From Victivallaceae bacterium (lineage in GTDB: Bacteria > Verrucomicrobiota > Lentisphaeria > Victivallales > Victivallaceae): a stretch of 57,423 nt of DNA. This document shows, piece after piece, positions 1 to 8,204 of the stretch. The notes beneath the pieces were generated by a model. That model had not been told where the DNA came from. It saw nothing but the letters and a program-made list of their open reading frames with translations, and did not search any database. The position numbers and the translations under genes were made by a program. How positions within the stretch are numbered: position 1 is the stretch's first letter; each line of letters starts with the position of its first letter. The stretch covers positions 1 through 57,423 of the forward strand of contig JAEDIJ010000008.1 of assembly GCA_016292515.1 (NCBI GenBank), in the 5' to 3' direction.

Positions 1-712
1 GACCCGTCGCGGTGCTTTCCTGTTTGACTTCGCCTTGCGCGGCGGGAAGTTCGGCGGCGATGAGGGGTGCGAGAAAAGCCGCCTGTTTTTTCTTGCCCTG
101 ATCGTTGACGTGATAGGCGTCGTGCCAGAGTTTTCGGTCGAGTTTGTCGGTGAACGCGTAAAGGTCGATGACGGGCAATTTCAACGCCTCTGCCGCCATC
201 AGCGTCATTTCATTGATACGCGCGACTTTGCCGTCGGCATCGCTTTTAAGCGGCGTACTGGTGACGAGAAAAAGTTTCGCGTCGGGCAGTTTGGCGCGGA
301 TGAATTTCGCCGCCTGCATATAGGCGTAGAGCCATTCATCGCCGTCGCTGGTGAAACTGTGCAAGCCGTTGTTGAAAAGGATGACCTGCGGCTTGGGGCC
401 GTCGAGGACGAGATCAAGATAACGGAAATAAAGGGGATCGGTCACGCAGAAACTGCTCGCCCAAAAGGTGATCGCGGCGCGCTTGGCAAGTTTTTCGCGC
501 AAAAAACTCTGATAGCCGTTGCAGATGGAGTCGCCGATGAGCAACACGCGGGGAGTCGTCAGATCGCGGCGGTTGTAGATGTAGGAAGTATTCCACTCGA
601 TGCTTTCGCTTTTGCGGGTGGAAGTTTCCGGCTGAAAATCGCGGTAATCGACGGCGACGGCGGCGACCGCCGAAGCGGCGGCGACACAAGTGAGCAAAGT
701 TTTTCGGGGCAT
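1..712 (-). CDS. SGNH/GDSL-type hydrolase, 3' end cut by window edge
   Basis: The minus strand is open from an ATG at 710-712 to the first base of the window, giving about 237 residues with no stop, so the gene is partial. The product begins with a short hydrophobic stretch (LLTCVAAASAVAAVAV) that could be a signal or anchor. It then has the SGNH blocks: LLIGDSICNG (block I, nucleophile Ser), NNGLH in the block III position, and WHDAYHVN, whose D-x-x-H fits the block V catalytic pair. Family members deacylate or de-esterify lipids and glycans. The start follows an AGAGAG purine run and lies 14 bases after the endonuclease gene, so it is probably the last gene visible of a GH20-endonuclease-SGNH operon. 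The family call is good; the substrate is unknown. Confidence 0.8.
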   Translation of the reverse strand, partial: MPRKTLLTCVAAASAVAAVAVDYRDFQPETSTRKSESIEWNTSYIYNRRDLTTPRVLLIGDSICNGYQSFLREKLAKRAAITFWASSFCVTDPLYFRYLDLVLDGPKPQVILFNNGLHSFTSDGDEWLYAYMQAAKFIRAKLPDAKLFLVTSTPLKSDADGKVARINEMTLMAAEALKLPVIDLYAFTDKLDRKLWHDAYHVNDQGKKKQAAFLAPLIAAELPAAQGEVKQESTATG

Positions 713-726
713 GATTTCAACTCTCT

Positions 727-1605
727 TTAACGTTTTTTGAATTTCTGCCATTTCCAGTCGGAAACGGTGATGGTGCTTTCCAGTTTTTCCTGTTTATCCT
801 TGGGCATTTCGCTGAAAAAGTCGAGTCCCGTCGCGGCTTCGACGGCGTCGACCGTCACGGCGAAATCGGCGAGTTTCCGCGGCGAACCGGCATTGGGAAG
901 CAGAAACGCGATCATTTTTTCCGGCGGTGTACGGTCGTAGACGACTTTGTAAAAGTATCCGGGGACGGTGATATCGCGTTTCGCGCCGATCGCCCAAGGA
1001 GGTTTTTCCGGCAGGATGGGACCCGTGATAACGAAAATATCCTTTTCATCGGCGGCAAAGGTGCGGATCTGGCTTTCCAGATCTTTCCAGACGCCGCGGT
1101 TGAATTCGGGGCGTTGCGGAGACATATTGGACATCAGGAAACTCTCTTTCATCGTCCGCATCGAGTACGCCATATCGGCGGCGGGGGCGAGATGCCCGCG
1201 GTCGAAACCGCTCGATTTGTAATCTTCCGGCGTCACGGGAACTCCCGGTACGTCGCGATCCGCCGTGAATTGATTGGTGCGCCCGACGCGCTTGCCGGAA
1301 ATATCTTCGCTTTTAAGTTCATAGATCACCCAGCGGGGCTGACGGTGCTGCACGCTGTATCCGGCGACATATCCCTCGCGCACAAGCACGCGGTCGGCGC
1401 GCCCCGGCGTACCGAATGCGAGGTGATTGCGCGCACCGCTTACCGTTGTATTTTGCTGATAAAAGACACAGCCGCCGATCGCCAGCAGCGTCACGCAGAA
1501 ACTGATCGCAGTCCACCGCAAAAGTGCGCGGAAAAATCCTCCGGAAGATTTCCCCTTTCCCGCTTTTCCCTTGGCGGGAGTTGATGCTTTTTTACGCTTT
1601 GCCAT
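727..1605 (-). CDS. DNA/RNA non-specific endonuclease (NUC family), membrane-anchored
   Basis: This 292-residue protein has a Lys-rich, low-complexity N-terminus and a single hydrophobic segment at about residues 28-50, so it is probably anchored or exported. The ectodomain carries the family active site DRGHLAPAADM (catalytic His) at about residues 135-145. About 20 residues on is the metal-binding region NMSPQRPEFNRGVW, whose Asn normally holds Mg2+. Such enzymes cut single- and double-stranded DNA and RNA, usually for nutrient scavenging outside the cytoplasm. It starts 2 bases after the GH20-like gene and ends 14 bases before the SGNH gene, which suggests one transcript. No strong ribosome binding site is visible, so translation may be coupled to the upstream gene. 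Confidence 0.88.
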   Translation of the reverse strand: MAKRKKASTPAKGKAGKGKSSGGFFRALLRWTAISFCVTLLAIGGCVFYQQNTTVSGARNHLAFGTPGRADRVLVREGYVAGYSVQHRQPRWVIYELKSEDISGKRVGRTNQFTADRDVPGVPVTPEDYKSSGFDRGHLAPAADMAYSMRTMKESFLMSNMSPQRPEFNRGVWKDLESQIRTFAADEKDIFVITGPILPEKPPWAIGAKRDITVPGYFYKVVYDRTPPEKMIAFLLPNAGSPRKLADFAVTVDAVEAATGLDFFSEMPKDKQEKLESTITVSDWKWQKFKKR

Positions 1606-1607
1606 TT

Positions 1608-3488
1608 TCAGAAAGAAACCTTTGTACTTTGCTCCCGGGGGATCAGGGAAAGCACCGCGCGATGGGAAGCGCGGGCGATTTCCCGGTTGTGAAATCCGTC
1701 AAGATTGCGCTGATGACCGAAAAAGGCGAAATTGACGTCCGGCGTCAGCATCCTTTCGGCACCCCAGACGTCGCCCGACGTTTCCAGAATTTGGTCGGGG
1801 ACGAAATCCCCCGCATCGGTCGCCACGCTCAAATAGCAGACCCCCTGCCCGCCGAAACCGCGGCAGGATATCTCGATCTTTTCCGGCTTCAAGTCGCGCG
1901 GGATGAAAACATCGACCGTGTAAAGCGCGAAATCCATATACTTGTAGACTCCCGAAACCGCATCGCTCCACTTGCCGTCGGCAAAAAAGCGGATAGTCGT
2001 CGTTTCGGCGGAGTAGCCGTCCGGCAGACAAAGCGTCAGCGTGAGGCGGCCCTTTTCGCGCAGATTCTTATCGAATTGCGTCAGCGCGTCCACTTCCTTG
2101 CCGCACTCGTCGACAAGACGCAAAGCGCCGGAGTCGCCGCGCACTTGGCGGGCGAAGTCAATGGAGTTTTGCCACGCCGCAACGTTTTCGGCGGCAAGCG
2201 TTTCCATCGCGTCGCCCTCCTGACGGTTCAACGTCTGCCACGCGGCGATCACGGCGCGTTCATAGACTTCCAGTATCCGCAGATTGCCGAGGATGTCGGC
2301 CAAAATCTTTTCCGGCAAACTCCCCTTGTATTGCGGCAGATATTTTTCCAATGCCGCCGCCATCGCGGGCAAGGCAAAGCGGCGCGCGTGCGCGGGTCCA
2401 AAAAAGTTGTGACACGTCAACATCCCCTGCCGGATGCGCGCGTCGCGGTTGGGCATATCCATATATTGCTCGACAAGACGGATGAATCCCGTATCCTGCG
2501 TACCAAAAAGTTCCGCAAGCGCGCGAAATTTGATTTGCGCCGGATCGCCCGACTTGCTCCACAACGCCCCCGCCGCCGCGATCTCGGGATAAAAACGATA
2601 GAGCAAAACGTGCCGTTTTTCCCACATCGTCAGCAAACCGCCCAAAACGTGTTTCGCGTTTTTCGGGAGGGCGTTGGTAAAGGTCTCGGTATTGCTCCAC
2701 ATATACTCCGCCGGAGCGATGACGTAGTCGAAACCGAGTTCCTCATAAAGCGAAAAGTGATCGACAAACGCCAGATTGTCGAAATGGCCCCACCACTTGG
2801 TGACGTTCTGCGAATAGATCCAGTTGACGAGGACGATGTCGCGCGGCAAAGCGCGAAAAGCATCGGGATAAAGTTCAAACATATCGTCCCACATCATCAT
2901 CCGCTTGCCGAGTTCTTTGGCGACGACGCCGTGCAAATAGAGGAAAAAGTCGCGGACGATCTCCGTTTCCCCCGCGAAATCGCGCGCTTTGGGTGCGCAA
3001 AGTTCGCAGTAACCGATGTTGAAAGCCTCATCGCCGCCGATGTGAAAGTAATGCGACGGAAACATCGCCGCGACCTCGCGGATGTAATCGGTCAGAAATT
3101 CTCTCGCTTCGGGGAGGCTCGGACAAATCTCCACTTTGGGGGAACCGCCGTTGCGCCCCGTGACATTGCCGCGCAACTCGCACAACTTGTGGTACTTTTC
3201 ATCGGCAAAGAGAAGATCGTGATGTCCGAGCGAAGCGATCCCCGGAATGACTTCGACCCCTTTTTGCGCGGCATATTCGACGATTTTTCCGATCTCGTCG
3301 GCATCGTAGCCCGCTTCCGCGCCGATGTCAAACGTTTTCGTCCGCACCCGCCACTCCAAATAAAGGAAAAGCGCGTTGAAGCCTTTTTCCGCAATGAAAT
3401 CAATGAATTGACAGATGTACTCGACTTTTTCCATCTGCCGCGCCAGATCAAGCTGAACCGCGCGCAACGTGAAATCAACTTTCATCAT
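1608..3488 (-). CDS. GH20-like beta-N-acetylhexosaminidase
   Basis: The 626-residue product contains a GH20-type TIM barrel in its first 380 residues. The signature HIGGDEAFNIG at about residues 147-157 supplies the catalytic Asp-Glu pair of retaining, substrate-assisted hexosaminidases. The remainder is helical and beta-rich and not recognised. Known GH20 enzymes remove terminal GlcNAc or GalNAc from glycans. There is no obvious signal peptide: the start reads MMKVDFTLRAVQ, so a cytoplasmic location or a non-classical role is possible. Two adjacent ATGs (3486-3488 and 3483-3485) follow a GGAAGGAAACGG ribosome site and either could be used. It heads the operon with the endonuclease and SGNH hydrolase. 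The fold is secure; the exact substrate is not. Confidence 0.82.
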   Translation of the reverse strand: MMKVDFTLRAVQLDLARQMEKVEYICQFIDFIAEKGFNALFLYLEWRVRTKTFDIGAEAGYDADEIGKIVEYAAQKGVEVIPGIASLGHHDLLFADEKYHKLCELRGNVTGRNGGSPKVEICPSLPEAREFLTDYIREVAAMFPSHYFHIGGDEAFNIGYCELCAPKARDFAGETEIVRDFFLYLHGVVAKELGKRMMMWDDMFELYPDAFRALPRDIVLVNWIYSQNVTKWWGHFDNLAFVDHFSLYEELGFDYVIAPAEYMWSNTETFTNALPKNAKHVLGGLLTMWEKRHVLLYRFYPEIAAAGALWSKSGDPAQIKFRALAELFGTQDTGFIRLVEQYMDMPNRDARIRQGMLTCHNFFGPAHARRFALPAMAAALEKYLPQYKGSLPEKILADILGNLRILEVYERAVIAAWQTLNRQEGDAMETLAAENVAAWQNSIDFARQVRGDSGALRLVDECGKEVDALTQFDKNLREKGRLTLTLCLPDGYSAETTTIRFFADGKWSDAVSGVYKYMDFALYTVDVFIPRDLKPEKIEISCRGFGGQGVCYLSVATDAGDFVPDQILETSGDVWGAERMLTPDVNFAFFGHQRNLDGFHNREIARASHRAVLSLIPREQSTKVSF

Positions 3489-3655
3489 CCGTTTCCTTCC
3501 ATGTCACAGTCAAGATAAAGCCCGCTTATAGTATAGCACTGCAAACGGATTTTTTCCACCTCAAACAAACGCAAAAGAGACACTCACGCCACATTGCTCC
3601 GCCGGGCGAAATAAATAACCGCATTCCCCCTGATTGCAATCGGTTGCGAATCGGT

Positions 3656-3682
3656 TGCCGACGAGCGGGATTTGCACCCGCT
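3656..3682 (-). other. tRNA 3'-end-like relic (T-arm plus acceptor strand)
   Basis: On the minus strand a 6-bp stem (AGCGGG/CCCGCT) closes a 7-base loop TGCAAAT, which resembles a T-arm loop except for G at the second position. It is followed by CGTCGGCA, which looks like a 3' acceptor strand with discriminator. No matching 5' acceptor strand (GCCGACG) or anticodon arm is seen upstream, so this is not a functional tRNA. It may be a remnant of an integration site, or chance. Confidence 0.2.
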
Positions 3683-3686
3683 ATGC

Positions 3687-3724
3687 AGACAAAAAAGGAG
3701 CAGAATTCTGCTCCTTTTTTGTCT
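3687..3724. terminator. perfect 38-base palindromic bidirectional terminator
   Basis: The 38 bases form a perfect inverted repeat centred on GAATTC: AGACAAAAAAGGAGCA pairs with TGCTCCTTTTTTGTCT. The GC-rich core (GGAGCAG/CTGCTCC) flanked by six A and six T residues gives an intrinsic terminator in both directions. It lies 32 bases beyond the stop of the ceramidase-like gene on the minus strand and separates it from the GH20 operon. Confidence 0.8.
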
Positions 3725-3756
3725 TTGCAAAGGGGATTATCCCCCATTCGTTGCGC

Positions 3757-5103
3757 TTACGGATGCATTTCGCGCAATTCCGCGAGCGTCTGAACGATCA
3801 TCTTGTCGCCGGCGTCCGGCGTAAAGACGTAAGGACGCATCACGCGGCGCACGAGGACCTCGTAGCCGCCGCAGGCGATCGCGCCGCGATCGGGCATATA
3901 GGAGTAATAACTGTTGACCTGACTGCAAAGCAAGGTGTATTCATACGGTCCGTAATGGCGCAGCCGCAACGAGAAAACGGAAAAGACTTCCAGCGGGAAA
4001 CCCGCCAGCGCGACGGGACCGAAAGCGACGATGACGTGCTCAAACGTTTTCGTCGGCACGGGAGGCTCCTGCCACGCTTCGAACGCCGCCTTGGCGAGCT
4101 GATATTCGACCGGCGCCTTGTCGGGATCGATCGTCTTTTCGTCGAATTTGCTGAGTTCCTCGCGTGCTTGGCTTTCCGTCATATGGATCGCCTGCGGCAG
4201 CGTGATGTTGCCGATGTGGACGTCGAGTTTGAGATCGGTACGGAAATCGCGCAGATCTTCGAGCAGAGCGAGCGCGTCGTGCGAAGCGCGGTAGCCGACT
4301 TCCAAAACCGAATCGACGCCGTCGCCGCAACCGCCGGAAAATCCGCGGAAATCCTCATCGCCGAACCAGCGGTTGGTACGCGGTCCGACGTCGCCCAAGG
4401 CACCGTTGATGAAAACGACGGGGACGGGATAACGGGTCGCGATGCGTTTTTTCATCACGCCGCACCAGTCGCTCGAAATATCGGTCGTAATGCCCATCGC
4501 GGTATTGTGCGCACTGCAATGGACCATAATGCCGATCGACTCGCGGGTCTCGCGGTCGATGAAGTGGGCGACAGTCATATTGCTGTCGTAGATCATATTG
4601 GGATCGCCGAGAAGCATATTGACTTCGCCGGTCTCGTGCATCCCGCGGCGGGAAATACCGGTTTCAGTCTTGCCGGCCTTGAAAGCGACGGCGACTTCGC
4701 GGCGGCCGTTTTTGGCGCGGCAGACCGCATCGGCGATGACGGGAATGCACTTGACCGCGTAGGCGGCGCCGGTTTTTTCCTTGTCGATCGCACCGCGCCA
4801 CGTATCGGAAACATAAGCGGTATGCGGAGCGGAGTGCGTGTGCGCGCAGCAGAGCATAATGTGCTTCGCCGGGACACCGGAGGCTTTGAATATTCCCTGA
4901 CGGATCTCCTCGGAAACCTGATCGTCGACGTAGCACCAGTCAAGACCGATCACGACGGCTTCGGTTTTGTCGTCGGCGAGGTACATCACGGAAGCGTTGA
5001 GGGGCGAATGGATGTTGGTCGCCAATCTTTCCGGGCGTCCATAACCGGTCAGATAGATACCGAGCGGGGGAGTGATGTCACAAACTGCGAAACCTGCTTG
5101 CAT
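3757..5103 (-). CDS. neutral/alkaline non-lysosomal ceramidase-like N-terminal domain protein
   Basis: This 448-residue protein opens with AGFAVCDITPPLGIYLTGYG, the characteristic start of the neutral ceramidase N-terminal domain. It carries CCAHTHSAPHT at about residues 104-114, matching the zinc-binding HTHS/H region, and later GDVGPRTNRW. Family members hydrolyse N-acyl sphingosines, but many bacterial homologues of this length lack the C-terminal domain and have uncertain substrates. There is no clear signal peptide. The start at 5103 follows GGAAAGGATTTG. The gene appears monocistronic: the perfect palindromic terminator follows it and the divergent ABC importer promoter lies 200 bases upstream. 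Confidence 0.78.
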   Translation of the reverse strand: MQAGFAVCDITPPLGIYLTGYGRPERLATNIHSPLNASVMYLADDKTEAVVIGLDWCYVDDQVSEEIRQGIFKASGVPAKHIMLCCAHTHSAPHTAYVSDTWRGAIDKEKTGAAYAVKCIPVIADAVCRAKNGRREVAVAFKAGKTETGISRRGMHETGEVNMLLGDPNMIYDSNMTVAHFIDRETRESIGIMVHCSAHNTAMGITTDISSDWCGVMKKRIATRYPVPVVFINGALGDVGPRTNRWFGDEDFRGFSGGCGDGVDSVLEVGYRASHDALALLEDLRDFRTDLKLDVHIGNITLPQAIHMTESQAREELSKFDEKTIDPDKAPVEYQLAKAAFEAWQEPPVPTKTFEHVIVAFGPVALAGFPLEVFSVFSLRLRHYGPYEYTLLCSQVNSYYSYMPDRGAIACGGYEVLVRRVMRPYVFTPDAGDKMIVQTLAELREMHP

Positions 5104-5303
5104 TTTTCAAATCCTTTCCATAATTTTGGGAAAAAGTGCATTTTTGCCGTCTCTTCATTTAGTATAACCCGTTTTTAGAGAAATGCCAATAGCCTATCTT
5201 GCTTTTTTTAGTTCAATCTTGCGATTTTCCTCCCGTAACTGCATAAAAACCGATAAAATAGCGGCGTTCTTTCCGGATATCGCAACAACTTGCCCGCGCC
5301 GCC

Positions 5304-5332
5304 TTGCTTTTGCCTCCCCGACGAGGTATATT
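5304..5332 (+). promoter_or_regulatory. sigma-70-type promoter for the amino-acid ABC importer
   Basis: TTGCTT at 5304-5309 and TATATT at 5327-5332 are separated by exactly 17 bases. The expected transcript start at about 5339 leaves a 37-base leader before the ATG at 5376. No sigma-54 element is present here, unlike the other nitrogen genes in the window. Confidence 0.55.
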
Positions 5333-5375
5333 ATCCTCAATTGATTTTTCGTAACTTGCAATAAAGGGAAAGAAA

Positions 5376-6878
5376 ATGACCGAAAAGAATTCCTCCCCCC
5401 AAAAACAACGGAGTTTCCGCGCGGGACTCCTGCGTGCGACGCTCCTTTTTTGCGCCGCGTTTTTTGCGTTGCTGTTTACGGCGTGTGAAAAAACGGCGGA
5501 AAAACCCGTCCTCCGCATGGTCTGCAATGCCAATTTCCCGCCTTACGAACTGGTGATGGACGGCAAGATCGTCGGGATCGACCCCGACATCATCCGCGAA
5601 ATCTGCGACCGCAACGGCTATGAACTTCAAATCGAAAATATGCCTTTCGGCGCCATCATCGCCGCCGTCCAGACCGGGAAAGCCGACGTAGCGGCTTCCG
5701 GCATCACGGTGACGGAAGAGCGCAAAACCAAAATCAACTTCACCGATTCCTACGTCAAAGCGAGCCAGCGGATCCTCATCCGCCGCGAAACGACGGATTT
5801 CAAACTGGAAAATCTCAAACATAATCCCGTCAGCGTTCAGGAAGGCACGACCGCCGATATATTCGTCAAGGAGCACTACCGGGAGCCGGAAAGATACAAA
5901 AACGTCCCCGAAGTGATCCAGGCGCTGAAAACGAAAAAAGTTTACGCCGCCGTCGTGGATCAGGAACCGGCGGAAGTCGAAGCCGCCAAAAATCCCGATC
6001 TGTTGCTCCTGCCGGAGCCGCTCACCTCCGAAGAATACGCATTTGCCATTTCCAAGGAACGCCCCGATCTGTTGCAGAAATTCAACGTCACGTTGCGCCA
6101 GATGCAGGCGGACGGCACGTTGGCGAAAATCAAAGAGGACGGCAAAATCAAGTACGCCGGCGACAAGAGCGTCACCGTCGAAGCCGGATTCTGGGAAAAA
6201 CTGAAAATCGACTTCCGGCTCAATTTCATCGACGGGAAGCGTTACCGCTACCTGCTGGACGGTTTCGGGATCACGATGCTCGTGACCGTTTTCTCCATTC
6301 TGACGGGACTTTTTCTCGGCTTCCTCGTCGCCGTCACCCGCAGCACCCACGACCTGACGGGGAAATACACCTTTTTCGACGCCGTCTGCCGCGTCTATCT
6401 CACCATCATCCGCGGCACGCCGGTCGTCATTCAGCTGCTGATCATCTACTTCGTTATTTTCGGCTCTTTCAACGTCAACAAGATCATCGTCGCCATCACT
6501 GCATTCGGCATCAATTCGGGCGCCTACACGGCGGAGATCATCCGCGCCGGCATCATGTCCCTCGACCGGGGGCAGATTGAGGCGGGGCGCAGTCTGGGGC
6601 TTTCCTACCGGCTGACGATGCTGCGGATCATCCTGCCGCAGGCGCTGAAAAACGTCCTGCCCGCGCTGGGCAATGAATTCATCGTGCTGTTAAAAGAAAC
6701 CAGCGTGGCGGGCTTCATCGCGCTGGAAGATCTGACCAAGGGCGGCGACATCATCCGCAGTCAGACCTACAACGCGTTTCTGCCGCTGGTGGCGGTTGCC
6801 GTCATCTATCTGGTGGTCGTGATGTTCTTCTCCGCACTTTTGAGAAAAATGGAAGCAAAACTTCAAAAAAACCGATAA
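5376..6878 (+). CDS. fused amino-acid-binding lipoprotein and ABC permease (polar amino acid/glutamine type)
   Basis: The 500-residue product joins two usually separate subunits. Residues 1-37 are a lipoprotein signal with lipobox LFTAC. Residues of about 45-265 match the extracellular solute-binding protein family 3 fold (NANFPPYELVMDGKIVGIDPD; GSGITVTEERK-like region). From about residue 290 there is a permease of the HisM/GlnP type with several membrane segments and an EAA loop (EAGRSLGLSYRLTMLRIILP). This binding-permease fusion is known in glutamine and polar amino-acid importers and places the receptor next to the channel. The ATPase follows 14 bases downstream. The ribosome site is GGGAAAG. 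The ligand is inferred to be glutamine or another polar amino acid, consistent with the neighbouring glutamine genes. Confidence 0.88.
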   Translation: MTEKNSSPQKQRSFRAGLLRATLLFCAAFFALLFTACEKTAEKPVLRMVCNANFPPYELVMDGKIVGIDPDIIREICDRNGYELQIENMPFGAIIAAVQTGKADVAASGITVTEERKTKINFTDSYVKASQRILIRRETTDFKLENLKHNPVSVQEGTTADIFVKEHYREPERYKNVPEVIQALKTKKVYAAVVDQEPAEVEAAKNPDLLLLPEPLTSEEYAFAISKERPDLLQKFNVTLRQMQADGTLAKIKEDGKIKYAGDKSVTVEAGFWEKLKIDFRLNFIDGKRYRYLLDGFGITMLVTVFSILTGLFLGFLVAVTRSTHDLTGKYTFFDAVCRVYLTIIRGTPVVIQLLIIYFVIFGSFNVNKIIVAITAFGINSGAYTAEIIRAGIMSLDRGQIEAGRSLGLSYRLTMLRIILPQALKNVLPALGNEFIVLLKETSVAGFIALEDLTKGGDIIRSQTYNAFLPLVAVAVIYLVVVMFFSALLRKMEAKLQKNR

Positions 6879-6892
6879 AGGATTTTCCTCTT

Positions 6893-7651
6893 ATGAATTG
6901 CCAATCCTCCGCACCCTTGTTTGAGATCCGGAACGTCGTGAAACGTTTCGGCTCCGTGACCGCCGTGGATAATGTTTCCTTTGACATTCCCCGCGGCGAA
7001 GCGCTTTTCATCGTCGGCGCCTCCGGCTCCGGCAAAAGCACGCTGTTGCGCTGTCTGAATTTTTTGGAAACGCCGGATTCGGGGAGCATCCGCTTCAACG
7101 GCACCGAGGTCATCCGGCAGGAAAAATTTCTGGATCAGTACCGCGCACAAGTCGGAATGGTCTTTCAGCACTTCAATTTGTTTCCGCACCTGACCGTCCG
7201 CAAAAACATCACGCTGGCGCCGGTCCTGACGGGAAAAATGAAAGAAGACGAAGCCGACGAAACGGCAAAAAATTTATTGGCAAGAGTCGGCTTGACCGAC
7301 AAGATCGAAGCCTATCCCGAGCAACTTTCCGGCAGGCAGAAACAGCGTATCGCCATCGTCCGCGCGCTGGCGATGCGTCCCGCCGCGTTGCTCTTTGACG
7401 AACCGACTTCCGCGCTCGATCCCGAAATGGTCGGAGAAGTATTGAGCGTGATGCGCGACCTCATTCAAGACGGCATCACGATGGCGGTGGTCACTCACGA
7501 GATCGACTTCGCCTGCGACATCGCCGACCGGATGATCTTTATGGACAACGGCAGGATTCGTATGCAAGGCACGCCCGACGAAGTGGTGCACCACTCCAAC
7601 GACAGCCGCATCACTGAATTTTTCACCCGTCTCGCGGACAAGAAGCACTGA
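6893..7651 (+). CDS. amino-acid ABC transporter ATPase (GlnQ/HisP type)
   Basis: The 252-residue ATPase energises the fused importer encoded just upstream. Visible motifs are Walker A GASGSGKST, the Q-loop GMVFQHFNLFPHLTV, Walker B LLFDEPTSALDPE and the switch His in VVTHE. The ABC signature, normally LSGGQ, reads LSGRQ here (codon AGG at 7333-7335). The second glycine of this motif contacts the gamma-phosphate across the dimer and is rarely replaced, so the ATPase may be impaired or the base may be an error. Length and overall sequence are typical of GlnQ. It is the last gene of a two-gene operon. Confidence 0.9.
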   Translation: MNCQSSAPLFEIRNVVKRFGSVTAVDNVSFDIPRGEALFIVGASGSGKSTLLRCLNFLETPDSGSIRFNGTEVIRQEKFLDQYRAQVGMVFQHFNLFPHLTVRKNITLAPVLTGKMKEDEADETAKNLLARVGLTDKIEAYPEQLSGRQKQRIAIVRALAMRPAALLFDEPTSALDPEMVGEVLSVMRDLIQDGITMAVVTHEIDFACDIADRMIFMDNGRIRMQGTPDEVVHHSNDSRITEFFTRLADKKH

Positions 7652-7735
7652 TAAAAGGCGGAGGGGGGGTATAATATAGCACGTCCTCTTCGTCTTTGGC
7701 AATCATTTTTTGGTTTCTTTTTGATTTTTTATTCT

Positions 7736-7825
7736 ACGGTCAAAAAAGACCAAATTGAATTTGAGGTCAAATCATCGGGCATCAAAAAACTGATAGAGGG
7801 GATCAAGAAAAATGGAAATCACTGA
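7736..7825 (+). pseudogene. C-terminal tail of a serine recombinase, 5' truncated
   Basis: About 29 codons (TVKKDQIEFEVKSSGIKKL and on to a TGA at 7823-7825) are shared almost exactly with 52452-52541. Sequence similarity between the two copies begins abruptly at this point. Tails of this form (a short beta strand then a Lys-rich helix) end large serine recombinases of phages and islands. In those elements they are followed by a small HTH gene whose start overlaps the stop, as here. The catalytic part is absent. The recombinase assignment rests on context and general resemblance. Confidence 0.4.
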
Positions 7826-8198
7826 AGAACTCGGAAACGGCAACCTGAGGATACTTGTTCCGATCAAAATCTGCAACATCCGCAACCGGCGGTTGATCGT
7901 ACTCCCGAGAACAGAAACGGAAACCTTGGCGGCCTCTCCTCTGCTCATCGGGATCGCCAATGCGCTCCATTGGCAACGAATGCTTGATGAGGGAAAATAC
8001 GCCAGCATTGAGGAACTGGCACTTGCCGTCGGCAAGGATCGCGCTCAAGTCTCTCGGACGCTCCGCCTCGCCCTGCTCTCGCCGGAGATCGTCCACCAAG
8101 CGCTGACCGGCGGCCTCCCCATCACCGCCAAGGTGCTCCTCTCCGCCGGCATCCCCGCCGACCGGGAGGAGCAAAAAAAAGTGGTGGGAATAGAGTAA
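7812..8198 (+). CDS. small HTH protein of a recombinase-linked mobile module (copy 1)
   Basis: The 128-residue product overlaps the recombinase tail by 14 bases. Its N-terminal third is beta-rich (MEITEELGNGNLRILVPIKI). Residues of about 65-100 form a helix-turn-helix (YASIEELALAVGKDRAQVSRT followed by LRLALLSPEIV), a pattern typical of KorB-like or recombinase-associated HTH proteins. The second copy at 52528-52914 is identical over most of the first 100 residues and diverges only near the C-terminus. The protein may regulate or assist the lost recombinase. A hairpin at 8205-8231 follows the stop. The gene is intact but its role is unproven. Confidence 0.6.
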   Translation: MEITEELGNGNLRILVPIKICNIRNRRLIVLPRTETETLAASPLLIGIANALHWQRMLDEGKYASIEELALAVGKDRAQVSRTLRLALLSPEIVHQALTGGLPITAKVLLSAGIPADREEQKKVVGIE

Positions 8199-8204
8199 CG
8201 AGAA

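Noticed and set aside
1524..3518. Long plus-strand open frame opposite the endonuclease and GH20-like genes
   Set aside because: It is antisense to two well-supported genes, is rich in Arg and His, and lacks any family motif; the GC-rich codon pattern keeps the opposite frame open.
3640..3724. A functional tRNA gene on the minus strand
   Set aside because: Only T-arm-like and acceptor-like pieces are present; no 5' acceptor, D-arm or anticodon arm can be found.
5281..5310. Possible sigma-54 promoter (TTGCC...TTGCT) before the ABC importer
   Set aside because: There is no GG dinucleotide 12 bases before the GC of TTGCT; a sigma-70 promoter fits the same region better.
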